A stretch of DNA of 64,000 nt from Streptomyces sp. col6 (GCF_008042035.1 NZ_RDBL01000006.1:580820-644819); one strand, 5' to 3'; counted from the stretch's first letter, positions 1 through 8,647 are shown. Notes: a model not told the origin generated them from the letters alone. Program-made: numbers and translations.

Positions 1-65
1 TCTCAGGGTCGAACTGGGGGCCCTCCCTGATGCCCCCGCCCGCACGGGCATGTGACGATCGGGTC

Positions 66-1364
66 ATGCCAGCCGCCACCGCCCGAGCCACAAGCTCCCA
101 CGCCCCCGACCCGGAGGAGCCCCCGCTGCGCAAGCTGTACCGCAGCGCCGACGGCCGGCTGCTGGGCGGAGTGGCGCGCGGGCTCGCCGGGCATCTCGGA
201 CTGCCGGTCGCCTGGCTGCGGTTCGTCTTCCTGGGCCTGTTCTTCGCGGACGGTCTCGGCGCTCTGCTGTACGCGGTGTTCTGGATCGTGGTCCCGCTCG
301 GCGTCGGCGGCGTGGACGGACCCCGGTCCGTCTTCGAGACCGCCCCCGACGGCACCCGCAGGCTCCGCAAGCCCGACAAGGGCCAGGTCTTCGCCCTCAT
401 CGCGCTGCTCGTCGGCGCCGCCGTCTTCGTCGGCAACGTCGACATGGGCAGCAAGGCCGACCGCTACATCTGGCCCAGCCTCCTCATCGGCGCCGGCTCC
501 GTCCTGGTGTGGCGCCAGGCGGACAACGCCCGCCGTGCCCGCTGGATGGAGGTCGGCAGCCGCCGCCGCGTCCTGCACCTGGCCCGCGCCCTCGCCGGGG
601 TCGCCCTGGTCGGCCTCGGCCTCGCCGCGTTCATGGTCGTCCGCGGCTCCGCCGCCCAGCTCGGCAACGTGCTCACCGCGGCCATCGCCGTGCTCACCGG
701 CATCGCCCTCCTCGCCGGCCCCTACCTCGTCCGCATGACGCAGGACCTCTCCGAGGAACGGCTCATGCGCATCCGGGCCCAGGAGCGCGCCGAGGTCGCC
801 GCCCACGTCCACGACTCCGTGCTGCACACCCTCACCCTGATCCAGCGCAATGCCGACGACGGCGGCGAGGTCCGCCGGCTGGCCCGCGCCCAGGAGCGCG
901 AGCTGCGCAACTGGCTGTACAACCCCGAGGGCACCGGCAAGGACGAGGACGACGAGCCCGAGACCCTGGCCGAGGCGGTCAAACGGGCCGCCGCCGAGGT
1001 CGAGGACAAGCACGGTGTGCCGCTGGAGGTCGTCGTGGTCGGCGACTGCCCGCTCGACGAGAAGCTGGCCGCGCAGATGCAGGCCGCACGCGAGGCGATG
1101 GTCAACGCCGCGAAGTACGGTGGCGAGGGCGGCGCCGTCCAGGTCTACGCGGAGGTCGAGGGCCGCACGGTCTTCGTCTCCGTGCGCGACCGGGGCCCGG
1201 GATTCGACCTGGACTCCGTACCGGGGGACAGAATGGGCGTACGAGAATCGATCATCGGCCGGATGCAGCGCAACGGCGGTACCGCCCGGCTGCGTTCGGT
1301 GCCCGGCGGGGGCACCGAGGTCGAGCTGGAGATGGAGAGGACGAGCGATGAACGGGACCAGTGA
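66..1364 (+). CDS. PspC-domain sensor histidine kinase
   Basis: Membrane sensor kinase of about 432 residues. The N-terminus (about residues 22-80) is a PspC domain (LYRSADGRLLGGVARGLAG, followed by a hydrophobic pair). Several further membrane segments lie at roughly 109-122, 135-150, 170-195 and 203-224. A dimerisation and phosphoacceptor helix follows, with the HD pair at His249-Asp250 (AAHVHDSVLHTL). The C-terminal HATPase has N-box MVNAAKYG, G1 box RDRGPGFD and G2 box VPGGGTEVE. This resembles NarL-type (HisKA_3) kinases with a PspC sensory part, so envelope stress sensing is an inference. The stop lies 14 bases inside the response-regulator gene, so the two form a coupled two-component operon. 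The start is uncertain: ATG at 66 is preferred, but an in-frame ATG at 30 is possible. Confidence 0.9.
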   Translation: MPAATARATSSHAPDPEEPPLRKLYRSADGRLLGGVARGLAGHLGLPVAWLRFVFLGLFFADGLGALLYAVFWIVVPLGVGGVDGPRSVFETAPDGTRRLRKPDKGQVFALIALLVGAAVFVGNVDMGSKADRYIWPSLLIGAGSVLVWRQADNARRARWMEVGSRRRVLHLARALAGVALVGLGLAAFMVVRGSAAQLGNVLTAAIAVLTGIALLAGPYLVRMTQDLSEERLMRIRAQERAEVAAHVHDSVLHTLTLIQRNADDGGEVRRLARAQERELRNWLYNPEGTGKDEDDEPETLAEAVKRAAAEVEDKHGVPLEVVVVGDCPLDEKLAAQMQAAREAMVNAAKYGGEGGAVQVYAEVEGRTVFVSVRDRGPGFDLDSVPGDRMGVRESIIGRMQRNGGTARLRSVPGGGTEVELEMERTSDERDQ

Positions 1365-2052
1365 GGCGACCGGGGGCCACGAGAGCCCGGAGCGCCGGGT
1401 ACGAGTCGTGCTCGTCGACGACCACCGGATGTTCCGCACCGGCGTACAGGCGGAGATCGGCCGCACCGAGGAGACCGGCGTCGAGGTCGTCGGCGAGGCG
1501 GCCGACGTCGACCAGGCGGTCACGGTCATCACGGCGACCCGCCCCGAGGTCGTCCTCCTCGACGTCCATCTCCCCGGTGGCGGCGGTGTCGAGGTGCTTC
1601 GCCGCTGCGCACCCCTGATGGGCGCCGCCGAGAACCCGGTGCGCTTCCTCGCACTGTCCGTGTCGGACGCCGCCGAGGACGTCATCGGGGTCATCCGGGG
1701 CGGCGCCCGGGGTTACGTCACCAAGACCATCACCGGCACCGACCTGGTCGACTCGGTCTTCCGGGTCCAGGACGGCGACGCGGTGTTCTCTCCCCGGCTG
1801 GCCGGCTTCGTCCTCGACGCCTTCGCCTCCACGGACGCGCCCCCGGTCGACGAGGACCTCGACCGGCTGACCCAGCGCGAGCGCGAGGTCCTGCGGCTGA
1901 TCGCCCGGGGCTACGCGTACAAGGAGATCGCCAAGCAGCTGTTCATCTCGGTGAAGACCGTCGAGTCCCATGTGTCGGCGGTGCTGCGCAAGCTCCAGCT
2001 CTCCAACCGCCACGAACTGACCCGCTGGGCGACGGCGCGCCGGCTCGTCTAG
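1348..2052 (+). CDS. NarL/LuxR-family response regulator
   Basis: Response regulator of 234 residues, partner of the PspC-kinase just upstream. The receiver domain covers about residues 17-135, with the acidic pair Asp24/Asp25, phosphoacceptor Asp72 (VVLLDVHLPG), Ser104 and Lys126. A short linker leads to a LuxR/GerE DNA-binding domain at about 170-230 (LTQREREVLRLIARGYAYKE, then SVKTVESHVSAVLRKL). ATG at 1348 is chosen because it starts 17 bases before the end of the kinase gene, the usual translational coupling of such pairs, and sits just upstream of the receiver domain. The regulon cannot be read from the sequence. Confidence 0.93.
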   Translation: MNGTSEATGGHESPERRVRVVLVDDHRMFRTGVQAEIGRTEETGVEVVGEAADVDQAVTVITATRPEVVLLDVHLPGGGGVEVLRRCAPLMGAAENPVRFLALSVSDAAEDVIGVIRGGARGYVTKTITGTDLVDSVFRVQDGDAVFSPRLAGFVLDAFASTDAPPVDEDLDRLTQREREVLRLIARGYAYKEIAKQLFISVKTVESHVSAVLRKLQLSNRHELTRWATARRLV

Positions 2053-2091
2053 GGCCGCCTCGCGGGACAGACCCCGGGGCTTGCGTCCGGG

Positions 2092-2853
2092 TCAGGCCGG
2101 GTCCAGCGAGATGTTCAGCTTCTCGCCGACCCTGCGGTAGCCGATGGACGCGTAGATCCGTTCCACGTCGGCGTCGCCCGGCTCCAGCCACACCACCCGG
2201 CAGCCCCGCTCGAACGCGGTGCGCGTCAGGTGGGCGGAGAGCGCGGCGCCGATGCCCCGGCGGCGGAAGTCCGCGCCGACCGCGAGACCAGCGAGCTCGC
2301 TGAGGCCGTTGACCGGGACGGAGCAGCCGCCCGCGCCCGCCGGTGTGCCGTCGACGGTCGCGAGTGCGGCGACCCCGCCGCCGGCCACCGCGTTCCGCAG
2401 CCACTCGGCCGTGCCGTCCTCGGGCTCGCCCTCTCCGCCGTAGCCCAGGTGCTGGACGAGTGCGGCGGCCGCGAACTCCGCGTCGGTGGCGGGCTCCACG
2501 ACGGCCAGGTCCGCGACCGGCTTCGGGTCCACCAGGTCACTGGGGGCGCAGGCGAGGATCGGGGCGCGGTTCTCGACGGTGAACCCGGCGGCGAGCAGCG
2601 CGGGTTCGACGGCGGGCGCCCAGCCGGGCAGGAACTCCAGGCGGGGCATCCGGTCCCGCTCCCGGAAGGCGGCTATGAGGGCGTCGAGTTCGGCGGGCGT
2701 CGGCGCGGCGTCCTGGTCCGGGATCGCGTAGTTGGCGTACTTCAGCGACCAGTTCGGGTTGTAGCGGATCACGAACGGCCCCACCCGGACATGGTCCGGG
2801 GAGCGCAGCGTGAGCGTACGGGCATGGGTCTGGACGTCGGCGTCCATCGGCAT
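2092..2853 (-). CDS. GNAT-family N-acetyltransferase
   Basis: Predicted acyl-CoA-dependent N-acetyltransferase of 253 residues. The C-terminal half holds the GNAT acetyl-CoA-binding motif A (ELAGLAVGADFRRRGIGAAL, with the R-R-x-G-I/G-A loop) and motif B (LEPGDADVERIYASIGYRRV). The N-terminal 120 residues are more variable and could be a degenerate second GNAT fold or a substrate domain. ATG at 2853 follows GAAGGA at a sensible distance; a second ATG two codons in is possible. It is convergent with the two-component genes. The substrate is unknown. Confidence 0.85.
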   Translation of the reverse strand: MPMDADVQTHARTLTLRSPDHVRVGPFVIRYNPNWSLKYANYAIPDQDAAPTPAELDALIAAFRERDRMPRLEFLPGWAPAVEPALLAAGFTVENRAPILACAPSDLVDPKPVADLAVVEPATDAEFAAAALVQHLGYGGEGEPEDGTAEWLRNAVAGGGVAALATVDGTPAGAGGCSVPVNGLSELAGLAVGADFRRRGIGAALSAHLTRTAFERGCRVVWLEPGDADVERIYASIGYRRVGEKLNISLDPA

Positions 2854-2901
2854 GTGCGGGTGTCCTTCGGGCGGTCGGGGCCAGGGCTCGGAGGCCGGAG
2901 C

Positions 2902-3948
2902 CTATGCCACCCGGGTCGCTCCCGCGAAAGGCATTTCGTCGATCGGCGCGACGCGCACCGGCGCTCCCGGGCGCGGGGCGTGGATCATCTTCCCGTTCCC
3001 GATGTACAGGCCGACATGGCTGATACCCGAGTAGAAGAACACCAGGTCCCCCGGAGCCAGTTGGGACCGGGGGACTCGCTGACCCGCGTTGATCTGGGTG
3101 TACGTGGTCCGAGGGAGGGAGACGCCCGCGGAGCGCCAGGCGGCCTGGGTGAGGCCGGAGCAGTCGAAGGACGCGGGTCCGGTGGCGCCCCAGACGTACG
3201 GCTTGCCGAGAGCGCTGTACGCGAAGGCGACGGCCTGGGCGGCGCGCGGGTTCGGCGCGGCGACGGCGCCGCGCGGGGCGCTGCGGTCGGCGTGGCCGGG
3301 GCCGCGGCCGTCCTCGGACGCGTCGTAGGCGGCGCGCTCGGCCGGGGTGAGGCGGGCCAGCAGGCGGCGCGCCTCGGCCAGCTTGGCCTGAACCGTCGCC
3401 CGGTGCTCCTTCAGGGCGGCCTGCTTGGCGGCCAGCACGGTCAGCTTCCCCGCGGCCTCGGCGCGTACCTGGGCGATCTCCGCGACCTGGCGCCGCACCG
3501 AACGCACCTCGGTGGCCCGGCGCTCACCGGCCTGCTCGGCGTAGGTGGCGCGGCGCAGGTACTGGTCCGGGTCGGAGGAGAGCGCCAGCTGCACGGAGGG
3601 GTCGAGCCCGGCGGAACGGTACTGCGCGGCGGCGTAGGCGCCGAGCACATCGCGGGCGGCGTTGAGGCGCTGGGTCCTGCGGGCGGCCTCGTCGCGCAGG
3701 GCGTCGACCGACTTGGCGGCGGCGGCCGCCTCGGTCTTCGCGCCGTTGTACTTCTCGGTGGCGGCCTCCGCCTCCCGGTACAGCCGGTCCACCTGGGCCT
3801 TGACCTGCGCGGCGGTGGGCGCCGGGTCGGCGTGCGCGGCTCCCGGCAGCACGGCGGCCGTCGCGGCCCCGGCGAAGGCGAGGGTCGCCGCGGTGCGGGC
3901 CGCGGAGCCGGCGGTGAGGCGCTGCCTGGGTTTGCGATGCGCTGCCAC
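2902..3948 (-). CDS. secreted NlpC/P60 peptidoglycan endopeptidase (first copy)
   Basis: Secreted C40 cysteine peptidase of about 348 residues that would cut gamma-D-Glu-to-diamino-acid stem-peptide bonds in the wall. A cleavable signal peptide ends near AAHA-DP. It is followed by a long coiled coil (about residues 40-210, rich in A, E, R, Q) and a C-terminal NlpC/P60 domain with catalytic Cys in SFDCSGLTQ and His in SHVGLYIG. GTG at 3948 is chosen: it lies 11 bases after GGAAGGA, and its first codons (VAAHRKPRQR) align with the start of the paralogue at 5868. The two are clear paralogues with the same architecture. The leader is related to, but lacks most of, the riboswitch found upstream of the sister gene. 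Confidence 0.9.
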   Translation of the reverse strand: MAAHRKPRQRLTAGSAARTAATLAFAGAATAAVLPGAAHADPAPTAAQVKAQVDRLYREAEAATEKYNGAKTEAAAAAKSVDALRDEAARRTQRLNAARDVLGAYAAAQYRSAGLDPSVQLALSSDPDQYLRRATYAEQAGERRATEVRSVRRQVAEIAQVRAEAAGKLTVLAAKQAALKEHRATVQAKLAEARRLLARLTPAERAAYDASEDGRGPGHADRSAPRGAVAAPNPRAAQAVAFAYSALGKPYVWGATGPASFDCSGLTQAAWRSAGVSLPRTTYTQINAGQRVPRSQLAPGDLVFFYSGISHVGLYIGNGKMIHAPRPGAPVRVAPIDEMPFAGATRVA

Positions 3949-4258
3949 GAGGGCGGGCGTCCTTCCGTGCGACGGCCCGGCGGGGTCTACCGGCGGGCTG
4001 GTTCGGTGGTCCGGAGAGGACGGTGCCTGGGGCCGGCCACCGGGAAGGGACGCTAATCGGAGGTCACGGGAAGGTGTCGATATGGCGGTTATTGCCCGCT
4101 CTTGGCGTGGCGCTGTCGGTGACTGACCGCATATGAGCCATAAGTGACCGGAAAAATAGCCGCAGATACTGGCAAACAGTGCATTCATCATTCAAGCGGC
4201 CTGTAGGCCCCACCCTGCCCGCGAGGTGCCGGAACCTCCGGGGCTAGGGTGCGAAACC
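3949..4258. other. divergent intergenic region with possibly decayed riboswitch leader
   Basis: The 310 bases separate the first NlpC/P60 gene (minus) from a small membrane-protein gene (plus). On minus, a possible -10 TAGCGT lies at about 4050-4055, followed by a leader of about 100 bases. The leader keeps, in the same order as the sister gene's c-di-AMP riboswitch, the fragments CCGAACC, CCGGTAG and CACGGAAGGA (the last is the ribosome-binding site, 3960-3969). It lacks the diagnostic GGGGTGAATC and CAGCTAACC elements. I see no gene in it. Confidence 0.4.
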
Positions 4259-4612
4259 ATGCGCGTACTCATCGATTTCGTCGTCGCCCTGCACATCATC
4301 GGCATCGCCGCCCTGCTCGGCGGCTTCCTCGGCCAGATGAAGGCGATGAAGGCCGGCACCGCCCGGTTCGTCCCCGGGATGCTGCACGGAGCGCTGACCA
4401 TGCTGGTCACCGGCGTCGCCCTCGTCGGCCTAGACCAGGCCGACGACCACCCCGTGAACAACGTCAAGATCGGGATCAAGCTGCTGATCCTGGTCGTCAT
4501 CCTGGGGCTCGTCTACGTCAAGCGGGACGAGGAGAAGGTCGAGAAGGGCCTCTTCGCGGCGGTCGGCGCCCTGACCCTCGCCAACGTCTTCATCGCGACG
4601 CTCTGGACCTGA
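4259..4612 (+). CDS. small conserved integral membrane protein
   Basis: Protein of 117 residues with about four membrane segments: residues 4-22 (DFVVALHIIGIAALLGGF), 40-58 (MLHGALTMLVTGVALVGL), 70-87 (IGIKLLILVVILGLVYV) and 96-115 (LFAAVGALTLANVFIATLW). Short charged loops (DQADDHPVNN, KRDEEKVEKG) separate them. I recognise it as a widespread Streptomyces hypothetical membrane protein but know no function. ATG at 4259 starts directly before the first membrane helix. A strong bidirectional hairpin follows. Confidence 0.8.
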   Translation: MRVLIDFVVALHIIGIAALLGGFLGQMKAMKAGTARFVPGMLHGALTMLVTGVALVGLDQADDHPVNNVKIGIKLLILVVILGLVYVKRDEEKVEKGLFAAVGALTLANVFIATLWT

Positions 4613-4684
4613 GAGACGGACGGGCCGGCCCTGGGGAACGTACGGGCCGATGCCCGCGCTCGGACCGGTCAGGAAAAGCAGTAA

Positions 4685-4718
4685 GGGGGCCGACCCGTAC
4701 GGGTCGGCCCCCTTTTTT
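4685..4718. terminator. bidirectional intrinsic terminator
   Basis: Perfect 12-bp stem (4685-4696 with 4701-4712, GGGGGCCGACCC), loop GTAC, followed by six T on plus. It lies between the convergent small membrane-protein gene and the second NlpC/P60 gene and could serve both. Confidence 0.9.
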
Positions 4719-4722
4719 CCGG

Positions 4723-5868
4723 TCAGGCGGGGCGCACGCTCCCGTAGATCGGCATGTAGTAGATCGACTCCTCGCGCACGTTCGCCCCGGGCTTCGGCGC
4801 GTGGATCATCATCCCGTCGCCCTTGTAGATCCCCACGTGGCTGATGTCGTCGTAGAAGAACACCAGGTCACCGGGCTGGAGGTCGGCCGTGGCGATCCGC
4901 GTGCCGACCTTCACCTGGTCCCAGGTGGTACGCGGGATGTCGACGCCCGCCGCCTTCCAGGCCGCCTGTGTCAGCCCCGAGCAGTCGTACGAGGCGGGGC
5001 CGGTCGCCCCCCAGACGTACGGCTTGCCGATCTGGGCGCGGGCGAATGCGAGGACCTTCTCCGCCTTCGTCGAGGCGCTGCTGCCGGAACCCGAACCGGA
5101 ACCCGAACCAGAACCCGTCTCCGTACCACTGGCGCCCGATTTCTCGGCCTTGCGCGCGGCCTCCTTCTTGGCGGCGGCCTGCTTCTTCGCCAGCTCCTGC
5201 GCCTTGCGCTTGGCCTCCGCCTCCTTCTTGCGCTCCAGCTCCGCCAGGCGCGCCTTCTCCTCGGCGGTCAGCTTCGACAGCAGCGTCCGGGCCTCGGTCA
5301 GCTTCGTCTGGACGTTCTGCTTGCTGGTGCGCAGCGCGGTCTGCGACTCGGTCAGCGTCTCCAGGCTCTTCACGGCCTCGGCCCGCTGCTTCGACGCCTG
5401 CGCCTGCTGCGTACGGAACTCGGTGACCGCCTGCTGCTGGCGCTCGGCCATCCGGTCCATGAGGTGGGTCTGGTCGAAGAACGACTGCGGGTCGTCGGCC
5501 AGGAAGAAGGTCGCGGTCGGCGCGAGGGCGCCGTCGCGGTACTGGGCGGCGGCGTAGTTGCCGAGCGTCCTGCGGGCGTCGTTCACCTTCGCGGTGCGCT
5601 TGGCCACGTCGTCCAGCAGCGTGTCGACCTTGGTCTTCTGCTTGTCCGTGGCCTCTTTCGCCTGGTTGTACTTCTGGGTCGCGGTACCCGCCTGCCGGTA
5701 CAGGTCGTCGACCTTCTTCTGCACTTCCTCGATGCTCGGCTTCGGCGCCGGCGCGGCCATGGCGCTCTGCGAGGACAGCAGGGTCACCGATGCCAGTGCG
5801 GCCGAGGTGAGCCCGACAGCGGGGGCGGTGGCGCGCACCCGGGTGCGCGGTTTGCGATGCGACGCCAA
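4723..5868 (-). CDS. secreted NlpC/P60 peptidoglycan endopeptidase (second copy, riboswitch-controlled)
   Basis: Secreted C40 cysteine peptidase of about 381 residues. Signal peptide to about AMAAP, long coiled coil (about 40-235, K/A/E/Q rich, with a KKQAAAKKEAARK stretch), a Ser-Gly linker (about 245-262), then the NlpC/P60 domain with catalytic Cys in SYDCSGLTQ and His in SHVGIYKG. TTG at 5868 is preferred over the in-frame ATG at 5877. The GGAAGGAG ribosome-binding site (5878-5885) abuts that ATG with no spacing but lies 9 bases before the TTG, and the TTG aligns with the GTG of the paralogue (xASHRKPR). Transcription is likely set by the c-di-AMP riboswitch directly upstream. The product probably takes part in wall remodelling during growth, germination or sporulation. 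Confidence 0.9.
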   Translation of the reverse strand: MASHRKPRTRVRATAPAVGLTSAALASVTLLSSQSAMAAPAPKPSIEEVQKKVDDLYRQAGTATQKYNQAKEATDKQKTKVDTLLDDVAKRTAKVNDARRTLGNYAAAQYRDGALAPTATFFLADDPQSFFDQTHLMDRMAERQQQAVTEFRTQQAQASKQRAEAVKSLETLTESQTALRTSKQNVQTKLTEARTLLSKLTAEEKARLAELERKKEAEAKRKAQELAKKQAAAKKEAARKAEKSGASGTETGSGSGSGSGSGSSASTKAEKVLAFARAQIGKPYVWGATGPASYDCSGLTQAAWKAAGVDIPRTTWDQVKVGTRIATADLQPGDLVFFYDDISHVGIYKGDGMMIHAPKPGANVREESIYYMPIYGSVRPA

Positions 5869-5885
5869 GGCCGGCATCTCCTTCC

Positions 5886-6030
5886 GTGGACCGCCTACCG
5901 GGTTAGCTGTCGGGTTCGGGCGGAACGGAAGGCTGCCCTACGGTCCCATGGGGACGGACCGATTCACCCCGGTGATGCGTGTGGGTCCCCGGTTCCGGGC
6001 GGACCCGGATTCGGCGTGGCGGCACGTTCG
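5886..6030 (-). promoter_or_regulatory. ydaO-yuaA c-di-AMP riboswitch
   Basis: Reading minus, the leader carries the conserved landmarks of the ydaO aptamer in order: CCGGGGACCCA, then GGGGTGAATCGG, then TAGGG, then CCGAACCCGACAGCTAACC and CCGGTAGGCGG, immediately before the GGAAGGAG ribosome-binding site. The outer CCGCC (6018-6022) can pair with the closing GGCGG (5891-5895) as helix P1. This class senses cyclic di-AMP, usually turning genes off when the ligand is high, and in actinobacteria commonly precedes wall hydrolase genes. The exact 5' boundary is approximate. Confidence 0.88.
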
Positions 6031-6070
6031 GCGTGGGTCGCCTCTGGGGGTACGGGCCGTCCGAACGAGC

Positions 6071-6100
6071 ACGCTAGCCAACTCATGGGGCCGCTGTGAA
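6071..6100 (-). promoter_or_regulatory. promoter of the riboswitch-controlled NlpC/P60 gene
   Basis: On minus, -35 TTCACA (6095-6100) and -10 TAGCGT (6071-6076) are 18 bases apart. Transcription would start about 40 bases before the riboswitch aptamer. The first NlpC/P60 paralogue has the same TAGCGT hexamer in its leader. Confidence 0.55.
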
Positions 6101-6187
6101 GGTTGATGTTCGATATGCCCGATACATTTTCGTGACCTTTTCGGAGCGGGGCCGGGTGTCAGTCGGGCGCCTTAGACTCGGACAGCG

Positions 6188-8626
6188 ATGAGCAGCCTCT
6201 TTGACGACAGTTTCCTGGCCGGCCTCCAGAACGAGGAGGAAGGGCCCCCGCCGCCCCCCGAGGACTCCGCACCCGAAGCGGTGCCGGAGGACCTGTTCGC
6301 GGGCGTGTTCGACGGGCCCCCGCCCTCGCGCGACGCGTACTACCGCGATGGCGCGCACCGCCCCGTCATCGACGCGGAGGCCCTGCTCGACGGGCTGAAC
6401 ACCGAGCAGCGCGCCGCCGTCGTGCACGCCGGATCGCCCCTGCTCATCGTCGCGGGCGCCGGCTCCGGCAAGACACGGGTGCTCACCCACCGCATCGCTC
6501 ACCTGCTGGCCGAGCGGGGCGTGCACCCCGGCCAGATCCTGGCGATCACCTTCACCAACAAGGCCGCCGGCGAGATGAAGGAGCGCGTCGAGCAGCTGGT
6601 CGGACCCCGGGCCAACGCCATGTGGGTCATGACCTTCCACAGCGCCTGCGTCCGCATCCTGCGCCGCGAGTCCAAGAAGCTCGGCTTCACGTCCTCCTTC
6701 TCGATCTACGACGCGGCCGACTCCAAGCGGCTGATGGCCCTGGTCTGCCGCGACCTGGAGCTGGACCCGAAGCGCTACCCGCCGAAGTCCTTCACCGCCA
6801 AGGTCTCCAACCTCAAGAACGAGCTCATCGACGAGGAGACCTTCGCCGGCCAGGCCTCCGACGGCTTCGAGAAGACGCTCGCCCAGGCCTACGCGATGTA
6901 CCAGGCGCGGCTGCGCGAGGCCAACGCGCTGGACTTCGACGACATCATCATGACGACGGTCCACCTGCTCCAGGCCTTCCCGGACGTCGCCGAGCACTAC
7001 CGCCGCCGCTTCCGCCATGTGCTGGTCGACGAGTACCAGGACACCAACCACGCGCAGTACACCCTCGTACGCGAGCTGGTCGGCCCGGCCGGTCCCGAGG
7101 ACGCCCCCGCCGAGCTGTGCGTCGTGGGTGACGCGGACCAGTCGATCTACGCCTTCCGCGGCGCGACCATCCGCAACATCCTCCAGTTCGAGGAGGACTA
7201 CCCGGACGCGACGACGATCCTGCTGGAGCAGAACTACCGCTCCACCCAGACGATCCTGTCCGCCGCCAACGCGGTCATCGAGCGCAACGAGAGCCGCCGC
7301 CCCAAGAACCTCTGGACCAACGCCGGCACCGGCGCCCGCATCACGGGCTATGTCGCGGACACCGAGCACGACGAGGCGCAGTTCGTCGCCGAGGAGATCG
7401 ACCGCCTCACCGACGCGGGCGACGCCAAGGCCGGCGACGTCGCCGTCTTCTACCGGACGAACGCGCAGTCCCGTGTCTTCGAGGAGATCTTCATCCGCGT
7501 CGGCCTGCCCTACAAGGTCGTCGGCGGCGTGCGCTTCTACGAGCGCAAGGAGGTCCGGGACGTCCTGGCCTACCTGAGGGTCCTCGCCAATCCCGAGGAC
7601 ACCGTCCCGCTCCGCCGCATCCTCAACGTCCCCAAGCGTGGCATCGGCGACCGTGCCGAGGCGATGATCGACGCCCTCTCGCTGCGCGAGAAGATCACCT
7701 TCCCGCAGGCGCTGCGCCGCGTCGACGAGGCGTACGGCATGGCCGCCCGCTCCGCCAACGCGGTGAAGCGGTTCAACACGCTGATGGAGGAGCTGCGCAC
7801 GGTCGTCGAGTCCGGTGCCGGCCCCGCCGTGGTACTGGAAGCGGTCCTGGAGCGTACGGGCTACCTCGCTGAACTCCAGGCATCCACCGACCCGCAGGAC
7901 GAGACCCGTATCGAGAACCTTCAGGAGCTCGCCGCCGTCGCCCTCGAATTCGAGCAGGACCGGGGCGAGGAGGAGGGCGCGGGCACGCTCGCCGAGTTCC
8001 TGGAGAAGGTCGCGCTCGTCGCCGACTCCGACCAGATCCCCGACGAGGACACCGACGGCTCCGGCGTCATCACGCTGATGACCCTGCACACCGCGAAGGG
8101 CCTCGAATTCCCGGTGGTCTTCCTGACCGGCATGGAGGACGGCGTCTTCCCGCACATGCGGGCGCTCGGCCAGGTCAAGGAGCTGGAGGAGGAGCGCCGC
8201 CTCGCGTATGTCGGCATCACGCGCGCCCGCGAGCGGCTCTATCTGACCCGGGCCGCCATGCGCAGTGCCTGGGGCCAGCCCTCGTACAACCCGCCGTCGC
8301 GGTTCCTGGAGGAGATCCCGGACCAGCACCTGGACTGGAAGCGCAAGGGACCGATGGCCGCCCCGGCGGGCCCCACCTCGGGCATCACCTCGTCGCTCTC
8401 CGCCTCCCGCGCCCGCTCCGGCCCCTCCGGCTTCGCGACCCGGCGGACCTCGGACAAGCCGACGATCACCCTGGTGGCGGGCGACCGGGTCACGCACGAC
8501 CAGTTCGGCCTGGGCACGGTGACGGCGGTCGAGGGCGTCGGCGACCAGGCGAAGGCCACGGTCGACTTCGGCGACGACCGCCCCAAGAAGCTGCTCCTGC
8601 GGTACGCGCCGGTGCAGAAGCTCTGA
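6188..8626 (+). CDS. pcrA: ATP-dependent DNA helicase PcrA/UvrD
   Basis: Superfamily 1A 3'-5' DNA helicase of 812 residues, acting in nucleotide excision repair, replication restart and clearing of RecA or RNA polymerase. Motifs in order: LNTEQRAAV (Q motif), Walker A GAGSGKTRVL, ITFTNKAAGEMKER (Ia), VDEYQDTNHAQ (II), VGDADQSIYAFRGA (III), LEQNYRST (IV), LMTLHTAKGLEFPVVF (V) and RRLAYVGITRARERLYL (VI). The N-terminal 60 residues are acidic and disordered. The C-terminus ends in the PcrA-type Tudor-like tail (GDRVTHDQFGLGTV). Full length for the family. A -10-like TAGACT sits at 6173-6178. Ends at a hairpin. Confidence 0.97.
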   Translation: MSSLFDDSFLAGLQNEEEGPPPPPEDSAPEAVPEDLFAGVFDGPPPSRDAYYRDGAHRPVIDAEALLDGLNTEQRAAVVHAGSPLLIVAGAGSGKTRVLTHRIAHLLAERGVHPGQILAITFTNKAAGEMKERVEQLVGPRANAMWVMTFHSACVRILRRESKKLGFTSSFSIYDAADSKRLMALVCRDLELDPKRYPPKSFTAKVSNLKNELIDEETFAGQASDGFEKTLAQAYAMYQARLREANALDFDDIIMTTVHLLQAFPDVAEHYRRRFRHVLVDEYQDTNHAQYTLVRELVGPAGPEDAPAELCVVGDADQSIYAFRGATIRNILQFEEDYPDATTILLEQNYRSTQTILSAANAVIERNESRRPKNLWTNAGTGARITGYVADTEHDEAQFVAEEIDRLTDAGDAKAGDVAVFYRTNAQSRVFEEIFIRVGLPYKVVGGVRFYERKEVRDVLAYLRVLANPEDTVPLRRILNVPKRGIGDRAEAMIDALSLREKITFPQALRRVDEAYGMAARSANAVKRFNTLMEELRTVVESGAGPAVVLEAVLERTGYLAELQASTDPQDETRIENLQELAAVALEFEQDRGEEEGAGTLAEFLEKVALVADSDQIPDEDTDGSGVITLMTLHTAKGLEFPVVFLTGMEDGVFPHMRALGQVKELEEERRLAYVGITRARERLYLTRAAMRSAWGQPSYNPPSRFLEEIPDQHLDWKRKGPMAAPAGPTSGITSSLSASRARSGPSGFATRRTSDKPTITLVAGDRVTHDQFGLGTVTAVEGVGDQAKATVDFGDDRPKKLLLRYAPVQKL

Positions 8627-8647
8627 GAGCACCGGCCCTGAGACACG

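Noticed and set aside
6083..8632. A very long open frame on minus opposite pcrA (849 codons), and similar long antisense frames elsewhere (e.g. 20815-23046, 28087-30612).
   Set aside because: High GC removes stop codons from all frames. The translations are compositionally odd (V, D, G, R, H rich), lack domains and mirror real genes with complete motifs.
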